Assembly: GCA_964575715.1 (NCBI GenBank)
Contig: CAZNSG010000302.1
Span: 1 to 48,659 of the forward strand
Direction: 5' to 3'
DNA: 48,659 bases
From: PNAI01 sp964575715
Lineage (GTDB): Bacteria; Pseudomonadota; Alphaproteobacteria; Rhizobiales; Xanthobacteraceae
Position numbers and translations under genes: made by a program. Numbering within the stretch: position 1 is the stretch's first letter; the number at the start of each line of letters is the position of its first letter. Under the pieces are notes generated by a model. It ran no database searches, had not been told where the DNA came from, and was given only the letters and a program-made list of their open reading frames with translations. Below are positions 26,572 through 34,887 of this stretch, piece after piece.

Positions 26572-27054
26572 ATGGCTACCGAATCGGCCACCGAACTGAC
26601 CGAAGGCGCAAAGGCCCCCGATTTCACCCTGCTCAGTGATGGCGGAGGCAAGGTTGCGCTCGCTGACTTCCATGGCCGCAAGCTCGTGCTCTACTTCTAC
26701 CCAAGGGCCGGTACCCCCGGCTGTACCCGAGAGGCGATCGCCTTTTCCCGGCTCGCCAGCGCCTTCGGCAAGACCCGCACGGCCATCCTCGGCGTGTCAG
26801 CCGACCCGGTAAAGGCACAGGAGGCCTTCAAAGCAAAGCATGGGCTCACGATGCCGCTTGCTTCCGATGAGACCCACAAAATGCTCAAGGCCTATGGAGT
26901 CTGGGGCAAGAAATCCATGTACGGCAGATCATTCATGGGAGTGAAACGGACCACATTGCTGATCGACCCAGACGGGCGGATCGCACGCATCTGGAACAAC
27001 GTGAAGGTCGACGGCCATGCCGAGGACGTACTCGCGGCCGCCAAGGCGTTGTGA
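26572..27054 (+). CDS. bcp: Peroxiredoxin, Bcp/PrxQ type
   Basis: 160 residues from the ATG, six bases after AAGGA. It reduces hydrogen peroxide and organic peroxides using thioredoxin. APDFTLLSDGGGKVALADFHGRKLVLYFYPRAGTPGCT gives the family fold with peroxidatic Cys51. The resolving cysteine found five residues later in E. coli Bcp is isoleucine here (Ile56) and no other cysteine follows in the chain, so it must work as a 1-Cys enzyme or be resolved by another thiol. It stands alone between the DUF3971 gene and the M23 peptidase gene. Confidence 0.93.
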   Translation: MATESATELTEGAKAPDFTLLSDGGGKVALADFHGRKLVLYFYPRAGTPGCTREAIAFSRLASAFGKTRTAILGVSADPVKAQEAFKAKHGLTMPLASDETHKMLKAYGVWGKKSMYGRSFMGVKRTTLLIDPDGRIARIWNNVKVDGHAEDVLAAAKAL

Positions 27055-27225
27055 GCCGGCGATACTCCTCGCCTTCTTCATGATTCATGCACGCTTGATG
27101 CACCCTTGGTTTACCGCTCGATTGGATTTTCCTCGTTCTGTTTGGGGAATATTAACCATGCTCCGTTGATATCGGCGGCGGAATGGGCGGACTCCGAAAG
27201 AACGGGGCCGGCAGGTGGAGCGTTG

Positions 27226-28560
27226 ATGCCATACCGATTCAAGTCCAATTCATATCGTGCCGATTCGGGTCGGGTCATTGATCCGCGCGGAGTAAAGCGA
27301 AAGACGACACGCGTTGGCGGCTTTACGTTCGGCCATGCCGGGCAGCAATATCGGCTTGGCCCGGTCACTTTCTGGATCGCGGTTGGCAGCCTGGTCATCA
27401 TGGCCGGCTGGTCGCTTGCGACCGGGACTTATTTTGCTTTCCATGACGACGTCATCACGCGGCTGATCGTGCGACAGGCGGACATGCAGTCTGCCTACGA
27501 GGATCGCATCGCCGAGCTGCGCACGCAGGTTGACCGCACCACCAGCCGCCAACTCCTGGACCAGGAGCAGATCGAGCAGAAAATCGAATTGATGTTGCGC
27601 CGCCAGTTAACATTGGAATCGCGCACTACGAGTCTGATGGGCTTGCCCGATCCGATTACGACTGGCGCGATCAAAATCGCCCCTTTGCGCGGTCCGCAGA
27701 TCGAGTCCGCGCCGGCCCCCCAACTCAGGCCCTCCCCGATCAACGACACGGTCATGTTCACGGTCCCACTCGATCGCGAGGTGCGTTTTGAATCGCGTGC
27801 GTTACCGCCAAATACTGCGGTTCGCGTCACGGCAAATCCGGCTGGCAACGATGTCGCAAGCAAGCTCGCACGCCTGCAGGAGGCGCTCAATCGAATCGAG
27901 GCGCGACAAGCCGCAACGCTCAACGCGATCGAGGAGAGTTACGATCACAGGGTCAAGCGCATGCGCAGCGTGCTGGCCGACCTCGGCGTCGATGCAGGCA
28001 AGGCACCGAGCATCGCCGGCGCGACCGGCGGACCATTCGTGCCAGTGGTGCTCGCGCCCGACACGGTCGCATTCGAGCGCCAGCTCTATCGCATCAACCT
28101 GGTACGCTCGCATGTCGATCGTCTTACGCGCACTTTGGGCGCGGTGCCGGTGCGCAAACCAATCAGCGGCGAGATCGACCTGTCGTCAGGATTCGGTGTC
28201 CGGATCGATCCATTCGTGCGCGGGCCTGCCATGCACACCGGGCTCGATTTCCGTAGCAACAGCGGCGATCCGGTGCGCGCGACCGCCAATGGCACCGTCG
28301 CCTCGGCAGGCTGGAGTGGCGGTTACGGCCGGATGGTCGAGATCGATCACGGCAATGGATTTTCGACCCGCTACGGGCATCTGTCAGAGATCATCGTGAA
28401 GATCGGCCAGACCGTACGGATCGGACAAATGGTGGGCAGGGTCGGCTCGACGGGACGCTCGACCGGACCGCACCTGCATTACGAGACCCGCATCGACGGC
28501 GAGGCGGTCGACCCGCAAAAATTCCTGCGCGCCGGCTTGCGGCTCGGCAGTACGTTGTAA
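27226..28560 (+). CDS. M23-family (LytM) peptidoglycan endopeptidase
   Basis: 444 residues from the ATG at 27226, six bases after GGAG. Cytoplasmic residues 1-45, a membrane helix about 46-70, a coiled coil about 80-130 and again near 235-290, then a C-terminal LytM domain. The zinc site is complete: HTGLDFRS (His and Asp) and HLHYE (second His), with GRMVEIDHGNGFSTRYGHLS between them. It should therefore cut peptide cross-links in the periplasm, unlike the degenerate EnvC/NlpD activators, while sharing their coiled-coil layout. A role in growth or division is likely from the family, not proven. Confidence 0.9.
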   Translation: MPYRFKSNSYRADSGRVIDPRGVKRKTTRVGGFTFGHAGQQYRLGPVTFWIAVGSLVIMAGWSLATGTYFAFHDDVITRLIVRQADMQSAYEDRIAELRTQVDRTTSRQLLDQEQIEQKIELMLRRQLTLESRTTSLMGLPDPITTGAIKIAPLRGPQIESAPAPQLRPSPINDTVMFTVPLDREVRFESRALPPNTAVRVTANPAGNDVASKLARLQEALNRIEARQAATLNAIEESYDHRVKRMRSVLADLGVDAGKAPSIAGATGGPFVPVVLAPDTVAFERQLYRINLVRSHVDRLTRTLGAVPVRKPISGEIDLSSGFGVRIDPFVRGPAMHTGLDFRSNSGDPVRATANGTVASAGWSGGYGRMVEIDHGNGFSTRYGHLSEIIVKIGQTVRIGQMVGRVGSTGRSTGPHLHYETRIDGEAVDPQKFLRAGLRLGSTL

Positions 28561-28575
28561 CGCTCGCCGCCGCGC

Positions 28576-29707
28576 TTACTCCACGTCCTCGACCTGCTCC
28601 GGCCCGCCGCCGAAGGTCTTGCGCGCGAGCTCGGCCTCCATGAATTGATCGAGATCGCCATCAAGCACGTCGGAGGGCGTGGGCGAAGTGACGCCGGTAC
28701 GCAGGTCCTTGACCATCTGATAGGGCTGCAGCACGTAGGAACGGATCTGGTGGCCCCAGCCGATCTCGGTCTTGGCGGCCTGCTCGGCGGCGGCGATGGC
28801 CTCGCGCTTCTTGAGCTCCAACTCGTAGAGCCGCGCGCGCAGCATGTCCCAGGCCTGCGCGCGGTTGCGATGCTGCGAGCGGTCGTTCTGGCAAAACACC
28901 ACGATGTTGGTCGGGATGTGGGTGAGCCGGACCGCGGATTCGGTCTTGTTGACGTGCTGACCGCCCGCGCCGCCCGCGCGCAAGGTATCGACGCGGACAT
29001 CGGATTCCTGGATATCGATCTTGATGCGGTCGTCGATCACCGGGTAGACCTGCACGCTGGCGAACGACGTGTGGCGGCGCGCATTGGAATCGAAGGGCGA
29101 GATGCGGACCAGACGATGCACGCCGGCTTCGGTCTTGAGCCAGCCATAAGCATTGCGGCCCTTGACTTGGATGGTCGCTGATTTGATGCCGGCAGTCTCG
29201 CCTTCGGTTTCCTCGATCCATTCGACCTTGAGGCGATGCTTCTCGGCCCAGCGCGTGTACATGCGCAAAAGCATGCTGGCCCAATCCTGGCTTTCGGTAC
29301 CGCCGGCGCCGGCGTGAACTTCGAGATAGGAGTCGTTGACGTCGGCCTCGCCCGAGAGCAGCGCCTCGCGCTCGCGGCGCGCGCATTCGATCTTCAGCTT
29401 CTTGAGCGCGAGTTCGGCTTCCGCCACGACCTTGGCATCGTTCTCGGCCGTGCCGAGCTCGATCATGGTGAGCTGATCGTCGAGTTCCTGCTCAATGATG
29501 ATGATGGAGGTGAGCCGATCATCCAGCGCCGTGCGTTCCTGCATGATGCGTTGCGCGCGCGGGGTGTCGTCCCACAGATTGGGATCTTCCGCCTGCTTGT
29601 TCAGCTCGGCGAGCCGCGCCTTGGCTTTGTCGAAGTCAAAGGTGCCTCCTCAGCAGTCCGACCGACTGCTTGATGGCCTCGACTACGTTTTGAGATTCCG
29701 CGCGCAT
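28576..29707 (-). CDS. prfB: Peptide chain release factor 2, with programmed +1 frameshift
   Basis: Reads UGA and UAA stop codons. The gene is split in two frames: the first 23 codons (from the ATG at 29707, MRAESQNVVEAIKQSVGLLRRHL) end at TGA 29638-29636, and the rest continues in the +1 frame as DFDKAKARLAELN, joining the main frame down to 28576. The full product is 376 residues, the normal length. The GGQ motif is in RAGGAGGQHVNKTESAVRL; the stop-recognition SPF is in ISPFDSNARRHTSF. This is the known autoregulation of RF2: low RF2 lets ribosomes shift at the UGA. Anyone reading only the 322-residue frame would miss the first 54 residues. Confidence 0.95.
29635..29650 (-). other. prfB +1 frameshift site
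   Basis: The minus strand reads AGGAGG-CAC-CTT-TGA-C. This matches the canonical RF2 site: a Shine-Dalgarno-like AGGAGG three bases before the slippery CTT, then the in-frame UGA followed by C. The ribosome slips from CUU to UUU and continues with GAC. Confidence 0.95.
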
Positions 29708-29822
29708 GATACATTCCGTTGAGCCGCATTGCCGTGATTCCGCAGGCTGGATGTAGCCATTGCGCGCGGCCGACGCAACCTCGCGCTTGGCGAATACGCT
29801 TTGGCATGGGAGAGCTATCGAG

Positions 29823-30263
29823 ATGGAGAACGATGCCACGCGCGCGCGCCTGATCGGGACCTGGAAGCTGGTTTTGGTGGTCAACGAGGACGTATCAACC
29901 GGCCAAAAAACCGATTTCTTCGGGCCGAACCCGGCCGGGTACATCAATTACGGACCGGATGGCCGCATGATCGTGATCAACACGCGCAGCGATCGACGCA
30001 AGCCTGCCGGTGCGGCGCCCACTCCGGAGGAAGCGGCTGAGCTGTTTCGCGGCGTGCTGGCCTACGCCGGCACTTATACAGTGGAAGGCAACGAGGTCAC
30101 CCACCACGTCGATATTTCTTGGAATGAGGCCTGGACTGGCACCCATCAGACGCGCATCGCCCGCTTCGACGGCGAGCGCGTGCATCTATCCACCGAGCCC
30201 ACAGTCGATCCGATCAACGGGCGGATGAGCGTGCGCACCATGACATGGGAAAAATTGAAGTAG
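29823..30263 (+). CDS. Lipocalin-like domain protein
   Basis: 146 residues from the ATG at 29823, which lies 9 bases after GGAGAG. It shows the small lipocalin-like (PF13924 type) beta-barrel pattern: RLIGTWKLVLVVNED, GYINYGPDGRMIVINTRSDR, AYAGTYTVEGNEVTHHVDISWNEAW and HLSTEPTVDPINGRMSVRTMTWEK. No signal peptide. Members are thought to bind small hydrophobic molecules or to sit near biosynthetic enzymes; the ligand is unknown. It is divergent from prfB by 115 bases and converges with the PBP1A gene, 24 bases from its stop. Confidence 0.82.
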   Translation: MENDATRARLIGTWKLVLVVNEDVSTGQKTDFFGPNPAGYINYGPDGRMIVINTRSDRRKPAGAAPTPEEAAELFRGVLAYAGTYTVEGNEVTHHVDISWNEAWTGTHQTRIARFDGERVHLSTEPTVDPINGRMSVRTMTWEKLK

Positions 30264-30287
30264 CGGCTGGCGCAGATTTCGGTGCGA

Positions 30288-32762
30288 TCAGTACAGCCCG
30301 CCGGTACCGCCGCGCAAGGCGCGCTCGGCGTCGGGCGAGATGGTGACGGGCGGGTTGCCATCAGGCGAGCCGATGATCGCATAGTTGTCGGGCGGCGCGG
30401 TGCCGGGTTTGAAGGCTTCGAGGATGGCCGGGCCCGACGTACCGGCGACAATCCGCATGCCGGTCTTGGGATCGATGCGGATGAGCTTGATGCCGGTCGG
30501 CACGCGGAAGGGCACCGCGGGTTTATCGGCGAGCGCGACTTTGAGGAAATCGCGCACGATCGGGGCCGCGATGTGGCCGCCGGTCGCGCCGGAAGCCAGA
30601 TGCCGCGGTTTGTCGTAGCCGAGATAGACGCCGACGGCGAGATCGGGCGAGAAGCCAATGAACCAGACATCCTTCTCGTCGTTGGTGGTGCCGGTCTTGC
30701 CGGCAATCGGCTTGCCGACTTCGCGCACTGCGGTGCCGGTGCCGCGCTGCACGGCGCCTTCCATCATCGCAGTGATCTGGTAGGCGGTCATCGGGTCGAG
30801 CACTTGCTCGCGCCGGTCAATCAGGGTCGGCTCTGGCTGGTTCTGCCATCTCGTGGCGGTACAGCCCTGACATTCGCGCTGGTCGTGCTTGTAGACGGTG
30901 CGGCCGTAGCGGTCCTGGATACGGTCGATAAAGGTCGGAATGATGCGTTTGCCGCCATTGTCGAACATGGAATAGGCGGCAACCATCTTGAGCACCGTGG
31001 TCTCGCCAGCGCCGAGCGCGAAGGAAAGATAAGGTGGGAGGTTGTCATAGACGCCAAAGCGTTTGGCGTATTCGGCAATGAGCGGCATGCCGACATCCTG
31101 GGCAAGGCGCACCGTCATGGTGTTGCGCGACTGCTCGATGCCGTAGCGGAGCGTCGACGGGCCGTTATATTTTCCGGCCGCATAGTTCTCCGGCCGCCAC
31201 GGCGGCAGACCGGGGCCTTGATCGATCTCGACCGGAGCGTCCATCACCACGGTCGAGGGCGTGTAGCCGTTGTCGAGCGCGGTGGCATAAACCAAAGGTT
31301 TGAATGAGGACCCGGGCTGCCGCATCGCTTGGGTGGCGCGGTTGAACTGACTTTGATCGTAGGAGAACCCGCCCACCATCGCCAGCACGCGGCCGGTCCA
31401 TGGATCCATGACCACGATGGCGCCGGAAACTTCGGGGACCTGGCGCAGACGGTATTGGACCGTGTCCTTGCCGATGGGCTCGACATAGACGACGTCACCC
31501 GCTTCGAGCACCTGGGTGACCTTGCTTGGCGGCTTGCCTTTGGCCGGGCCGGTTGCAGCCTTCGCCCATTTGACCCCATCGAGCGCAATGGTGCCGACGA
31601 GACGCTCCTTGGAAAACGCGCCACCGGGCTCGCGTGCCGGGTAAAGGCCGATGCGCGCCGCCAGGTCGCTGATTTCCAGCACCACCGCGAGCCGCCAGGG
31701 CGCGATATCGGAGAGCGGCTTGACCTCGGCAAGTTTCGGCCCCCAGTCGCCGGCCAACACAATCTTAGTGACCGGGCCGCGCCAACCCTGCGCCTCGTCG
31801 AAACGCACAAAGCCATCGATCAGCGACTTGCGCGCAACCACCTGCATCTTTGGATCGAGGGTGGTACGCACCGAGAGGCCGCCTTCGTAAAGCGTTTTTT
31901 CGCCGTACTTGTCGTAGACCCAGCGGCGGACCTCTTCGGCAAAATATTCGGCGGCGAAAATGTGGGCGCCGGTCGGCCGGGTGGTGACATTGAGCTGAGT
32001 TTTCTTGGATATTTCCGCATCCGCCGCTGCAAGGTATTGGTCCTCGACCATGCGGTCGATAACGTAATTGCGGCGCGCAATTGCTTCGTCGCGGCGGCGG
32101 AAGGGGTGATAATTATTGGGACCCTTGGGCAAGGCCGCGAGGTAGGCGGCTTCGGCAACGGTCAGCTCGTGCACCGACTTGTCGAAATAGAGCAGCGAGG
32201 CCGCGGCCACGCCGTAAGCGCCAAGCCCGAAAAAGATCTCGTTGAGATAAAGTTCGAGAATCTTCTCCTTAGTATAGGCGCGTTCAATTTTCAGCGCGAG
32301 CAACGCTTCCTTGATCTTGCGCTGGTAAGAAAGCTCGTTCGTAAGAAGAAAGTTTTTTGCAACCTGTTGTGTAATGGTTGATGCGCCTTGTGGTCGCCGC
32401 TTTCTGCCAAGAATCAGGTCTTGCACGTGTACGATTCCGGCGCGCAGGATGCCGGAGAAGTCGAGACCGCCGTGGTCGTAGAAATTCTTGTCCTCGGCGG
32501 CGAGGAAGGCGTTGATCACCATCTTGGGCACAGCCTGGATCGGAATGTAGAGCCGGCGCTGCGTGGCGTATTCGGCGACCAGCGAACCGTCGCTCGCGTG
32601 TACGCGTGTCATCACCGGCGGTTCGTAATTCTGCAATTGCGAATAGTCGGGCAGATCCTTGGAGAAATGCCACAACAGGCCGGCAGCCGCACCAACGCCG
32701 ACCAGGAACAGAATTGTCCCCAGCGCAAAAAGGAATCCGAAGAAGCGCAGCAATCGTCGCAT
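30288..32762 (-). CDS. mrcA: Penicillin-binding protein 1A (class A)
   Basis: 824 residues from the ATG at 32762. A short cytoplasmic tail and membrane helix (about 9-31) are followed by the transglycosylase domain, with catalytic Glu90 in AAEDKNFYDHGG and KIKEALLALKIERAYTKEKILELYLN, and then the transpeptidase domain, with RQPGSSFKP (Ser485, Lys488), SRNT and KTGTTND. An OB-like insert lies between them. It polymerises and cross-links peptidoglycan on the periplasmic side. The amidase gene lies upstream in the same direction, 258 bases away, with two hairpin repeats in the gap. Confidence 0.96.
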   Translation of the reverse strand: MRRLLRFFGFLFALGTILFLVGVGAAAGLLWHFSKDLPDYSQLQNYEPPVMTRVHASDGSLVAEYATQRRLYIPIQAVPKMVINAFLAAEDKNFYDHGGLDFSGILRAGIVHVQDLILGRKRRPQGASTITQQVAKNFLLTNELSYQRKIKEALLALKIERAYTKEKILELYLNEIFFGLGAYGVAAASLLYFDKSVHELTVAEAAYLAALPKGPNNYHPFRRRDEAIARRNYVIDRMVEDQYLAAADAEISKKTQLNVTTRPTGAHIFAAEYFAEEVRRWVYDKYGEKTLYEGGLSVRTTLDPKMQVVARKSLIDGFVRFDEAQGWRGPVTKIVLAGDWGPKLAEVKPLSDIAPWRLAVVLEISDLAARIGLYPAREPGGAFSKERLVGTIALDGVKWAKAATGPAKGKPPSKVTQVLEAGDVVYVEPIGKDTVQYRLRQVPEVSGAIVVMDPWTGRVLAMVGGFSYDQSQFNRATQAMRQPGSSFKPLVYATALDNGYTPSTVVMDAPVEIDQGPGLPPWRPENYAAGKYNGPSTLRYGIEQSRNTMTVRLAQDVGMPLIAEYAKRFGVYDNLPPYLSFALGAGETTVLKMVAAYSMFDNGGKRIIPTFIDRIQDRYGRTVYKHDQRECQGCTATRWQNQPEPTLIDRREQVLDPMTAYQITAMMEGAVQRGTGTAVREVGKPIAGKTGTTNDEKDVWFIGFSPDLAVGVYLGYDKPRHLASGATGGHIAAPIVRDFLKVALADKPAVPFRVPTGIKLIRIDPKTGMRIVAGTSGPAILEAFKPGTAPPDNYAIIGSPDGNPPVTISPDAERALRGGTGGLY

Positions 32763-32800
32763 CGTCAAATCATCCAATCGAATTTTAGCACACACAATCG

Positions 32801-32877
32801 CTAGTGTGGTGGATTTGAAGTTCCTCCACTGGTCGCAGCAAGTTCGTAGAGGAACTTCAAATCCAAAACCACACTAG
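32801..32877. repeat. Hairpin repeat A (77 bases)
   Basis: A long inverted repeat: the left arm (32801-32826) begins CTAGTGTGGT and continues GGATTTGAAGTTCCTC; the right arm (32849-32877) is its complement except for three extra A (32865-32867). The loop is 22 bases. Ends are CTAG. It lies 39 bases upstream of the PBP1A start and resembles repeat B next to it in layout but in the opposite orientation. Confidence 0.85.
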
Positions 32878-32890
32878 AATCATTAATTTG

Positions 32891-32966
32891 CGAGTGTCCC
32901 TTTGATTCCGATGTTCGCAACCAAGCGTGCGGCACAATATTGCGAACTTCGGAATCGGGACACTCG
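32891..32966. repeat. Hairpin repeat B (76 bases)
   Basis: The left arm (32891-32920) begins CGAGTGTCCC, has three extra T (32901-32903) and continues GATTCCGATGTTCGCAA; the right arm (32940-32966) is complementary except for one mismatch. The loop is 19 bases. The unpaired triplet sits at the same depth in the stem as in repeat A but in the other arm, so B is an inverted, diverged relative of A. It ends 54 bases before the amidase stop. Confidence 0.85.
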
Positions 32967-33020
32967 TGTAGTCGCGCGGTTTTATGGTCGAACTGAGGCT
33001 TTTTCATCATCCATTGTCGC

Positions 33021-34289
33021 TCAATTCGGTCCTGCCGGAGCGCCGGCAAGCCGGGTCGCAAAGAAAGTGTCGATTGCCTGCACGGTGGAGGCAGTGAAGC
33101 GATTGCGCCACGCCCCCGACGTGAGCTGCTTGAGGTCCTGCTGATTGGAGACGTAGCCAAGTTCGATCAACACTGAGGGCACGTCCGGCGCCTTGAGCAC
33201 CTTAAAACCCGCGGATTTGAGCGGATGCTTGTGCAGGCGCGCAACGCTCTTGAGTTCAATGGCGAGCGTGCGGGCAAAATGCAGCGAGAATGCCTTAGTC
33301 TCGCGCTGCGCAAAATCTATCAGGATTCCGGCAACGTCGTCGGGCTCCGCCGATAAATCGATGCCGGCGATCACGTCGGCGCGATTTTCGGCCTCGGCCA
33401 AGCGGGCGGCTTCGGAATCGGAGGCCGTATCCGAGAGCGTATAGATCGTGGCGCCTTGCGCCTCGCCGTCACTTCGCCGCAACGCGTCGGCATGAATCGA
33501 GATGAACAGCGCCGCCTGCTGGGCGCGCGCGATCCGCACACGCTCGGCAAGCGGTACAAAAATATCGTCACTGCGTGTCATCACCACGCGGTATTTGCCC
33601 GCCTTCTCGATCTGGCTGCGCAAGAGCAGAGCGAAATCGAGCACTAAGGACTTTTCGCTCTCCCCGCTTGCGGCGCGGGTGCCGTAGTCGATGCCGCCGT
33701 GGCCGGGATCGAGCACAATGACGGGTCGCTGGTCGCCCTTGCCGGGTGGATCGAGCTTACGCACCGTCTCAGCCGGAAGCGGTGTCTTATTGCCGAGCGA
33801 AAGGTCGCGCAAAAAGCTTTCGCGGTCGGTGGGGGCAAGATCGAGCACGAGGCGCGCCGGTTGCCCTTCTGCCGCATCGAGTACGAATGCATTCTCGATG
33901 CGAACCGGCTTGCTCACGTCGAGCACGATGCGTGATCCGCCCGCCATAACCAGGCCAAAGCGGAAGGTCTTGACCAATCCGCGGCCGATCTCGCCCGCCT
34001 TGGGTGGGAGCCGAAATGTCACCTGGGGAATATCGATGACCACGCGATAAGGATCGGCGAGCGTGAATGTGCGCAGATCAACCTTGCGCGAAAGATCGGC
34101 AATAAAGCGGGTCTGATTCTCGTCTCCCCCCAGCCTGGCGTCGGTTATGACCGGATAGGAGCCGGTCGCCGCGGCACGTGCGGCTGACCGTTCGGCAGCG
34201 CCGGCGCTGGCCATGGCAAACAGACCAAGGACAGGGACAATGACGGCCATGGTCGCGCGTAATGTCATCGAATCCCAAGCCTCCGACAT
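33021..34289 (-). CDS. amiC: N-acetylmuramoyl-L-alanine amidase with AMIN domain
   Basis: About 422 residues. A signal peptide (hydrophobic MAVIVPVLGLFAMASAGA) leads into an AMIN domain (about 45-160), which binds peptidoglycan and targets the enzyme, then an Amidase_3 catalytic domain: VIVLDPGHGGIDYGT (zinc His), ESEKSLVLDFAL (zinc Glu), FISIHADAL (zinc His) and VLIELGYVSN (catalytic Glu). It removes stem peptides from the glycan during cell separation. The start could be ATG 34289 (8 bases after GGAG), GTG 34292, or ATG 34268 (10 bases after GGAGG); I use 34289. The AmiC name is by domain layout. Confidence 0.93.
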   Translation of the reverse strand: MSEAWDSMTLRATMAVIVPVLGLFAMASAGAAERSAARAAATGSYPVITDARLGGDENQTRFIADLSRKVDLRTFTLADPYRVVIDIPQVTFRLPPKAGEIGRGLVKTFRFGLVMAGGSRIVLDVSKPVRIENAFVLDAAEGQPARLVLDLAPTDRESFLRDLSLGNKTPLPAETVRKLDPPGKGDQRPVIVLDPGHGGIDYGTRAASGESEKSLVLDFALLLRSQIEKAGKYRVVMTRSDDIFVPLAERVRIARAQQAALFISIHADALRRSDGEAQGATIYTLSDTASDSEAARLAEAENRADVIAGIDLSAEPDDVAGILIDFAQRETKAFSLHFARTLAIELKSVARLHKHPLKSAGFKVLKAPDVPSVLIELGYVSNQQDLKQLTSGAWRNRFTASTVQAIDTFFATRLAGAPAGPN

Positions 34290-34356
34290 CACTTCTACTC
34301 CATAAGGAGGTCACGGTTAATCGAACCTTAAACGCCAGCCTGCTTGTGCGTTTCAA

Positions 34357-34362
34357 TATATA
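34357..34362 (-). promoter_or_regulatory. Extended -10 element, probable amiC promoter
   Basis: The minus strand reads TGC-TATATA, an extended -10 about 70 bases before the amidase start; no clear -35 is present at the usual distance, where a (GC)6 run (34371-34382) lies instead. Tentative. Confidence 0.35.
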
Positions 34363-34603
34363 GCATTTCCGCGCGCGCGCGCCCTTCCGAAATGGCGTGC
34401 TTGCCTTCGCCCGCGCCGGGCCCTAAGAAGGGTGCGCTCACGGTTGAGCTCCCGGTTGTGCCGCGTTTGGGTCTTAAGGCACGCTTGCCAGCGATCGCTC
34501 CCCACGGGGACCGGCCTGGATGGCGAAAACGGTTGCCGCTGTTGCCGCGCTGTGGCGCTTGTGACGGATAGGCGATCGGAGCCCAGACCCTTAAGTAGAG
34601 GAC

Positions 34604-34692
34604 ACCCGGATTGCGCGGCGGCGCATACGACGTGTGCGCCGCAGACCGCGAGCGAACCGACCGGCGGTCTTGCGCCGCCGCGAAATCCGGGT
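34604..34692 (+). ncRNA. Structured region in the rne leader
   Basis: The 598 bases between amiC and rne hold no gene I can support. Within them a long inverted repeat stands out: 34604-34625 pairs with 34671-34692, 21 of 22 positions, with a single G-A mismatch. The 45 bases between include a second stem, AGACCGC (34643-34649) with GCGGTCT (34664-34670). The inner part of the left arm, GCGGCGCA, can instead pair with TGCGCCGC at 34635-34642, so two folds compete. RNase E of many bacteria controls its own message by cutting the leader; this element is a candidate sensor about 195 bases before the start codon. Confidence 0.55.
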
Positions 34693-34887
34693 CGAGGCTA
34701 TGCCCGAAGCAATTAACGTGGTCTGGACGAGTCGCCGCGAGACAATCTCGCACCGGCGCCTGCTCGGCTGCGCTTGGTACGGCTTCGCCACCGATTCCTT
34801 TTCCTTCCATCACAAATCGGGCAGATCGCGTTTCGCGCGGCCATTCCTTGGCTACGCGCCCCGGCACGCCCCCATAGAGACAATGCA

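Noticed and set aside
34371..34382. (GC)6 alternating run near the amiC and rne promoters as a Z-DNA switch
   Set aside because: Twelve bases of GC alternation are expected now and then in DNA this rich in GC; nothing else supports a role.
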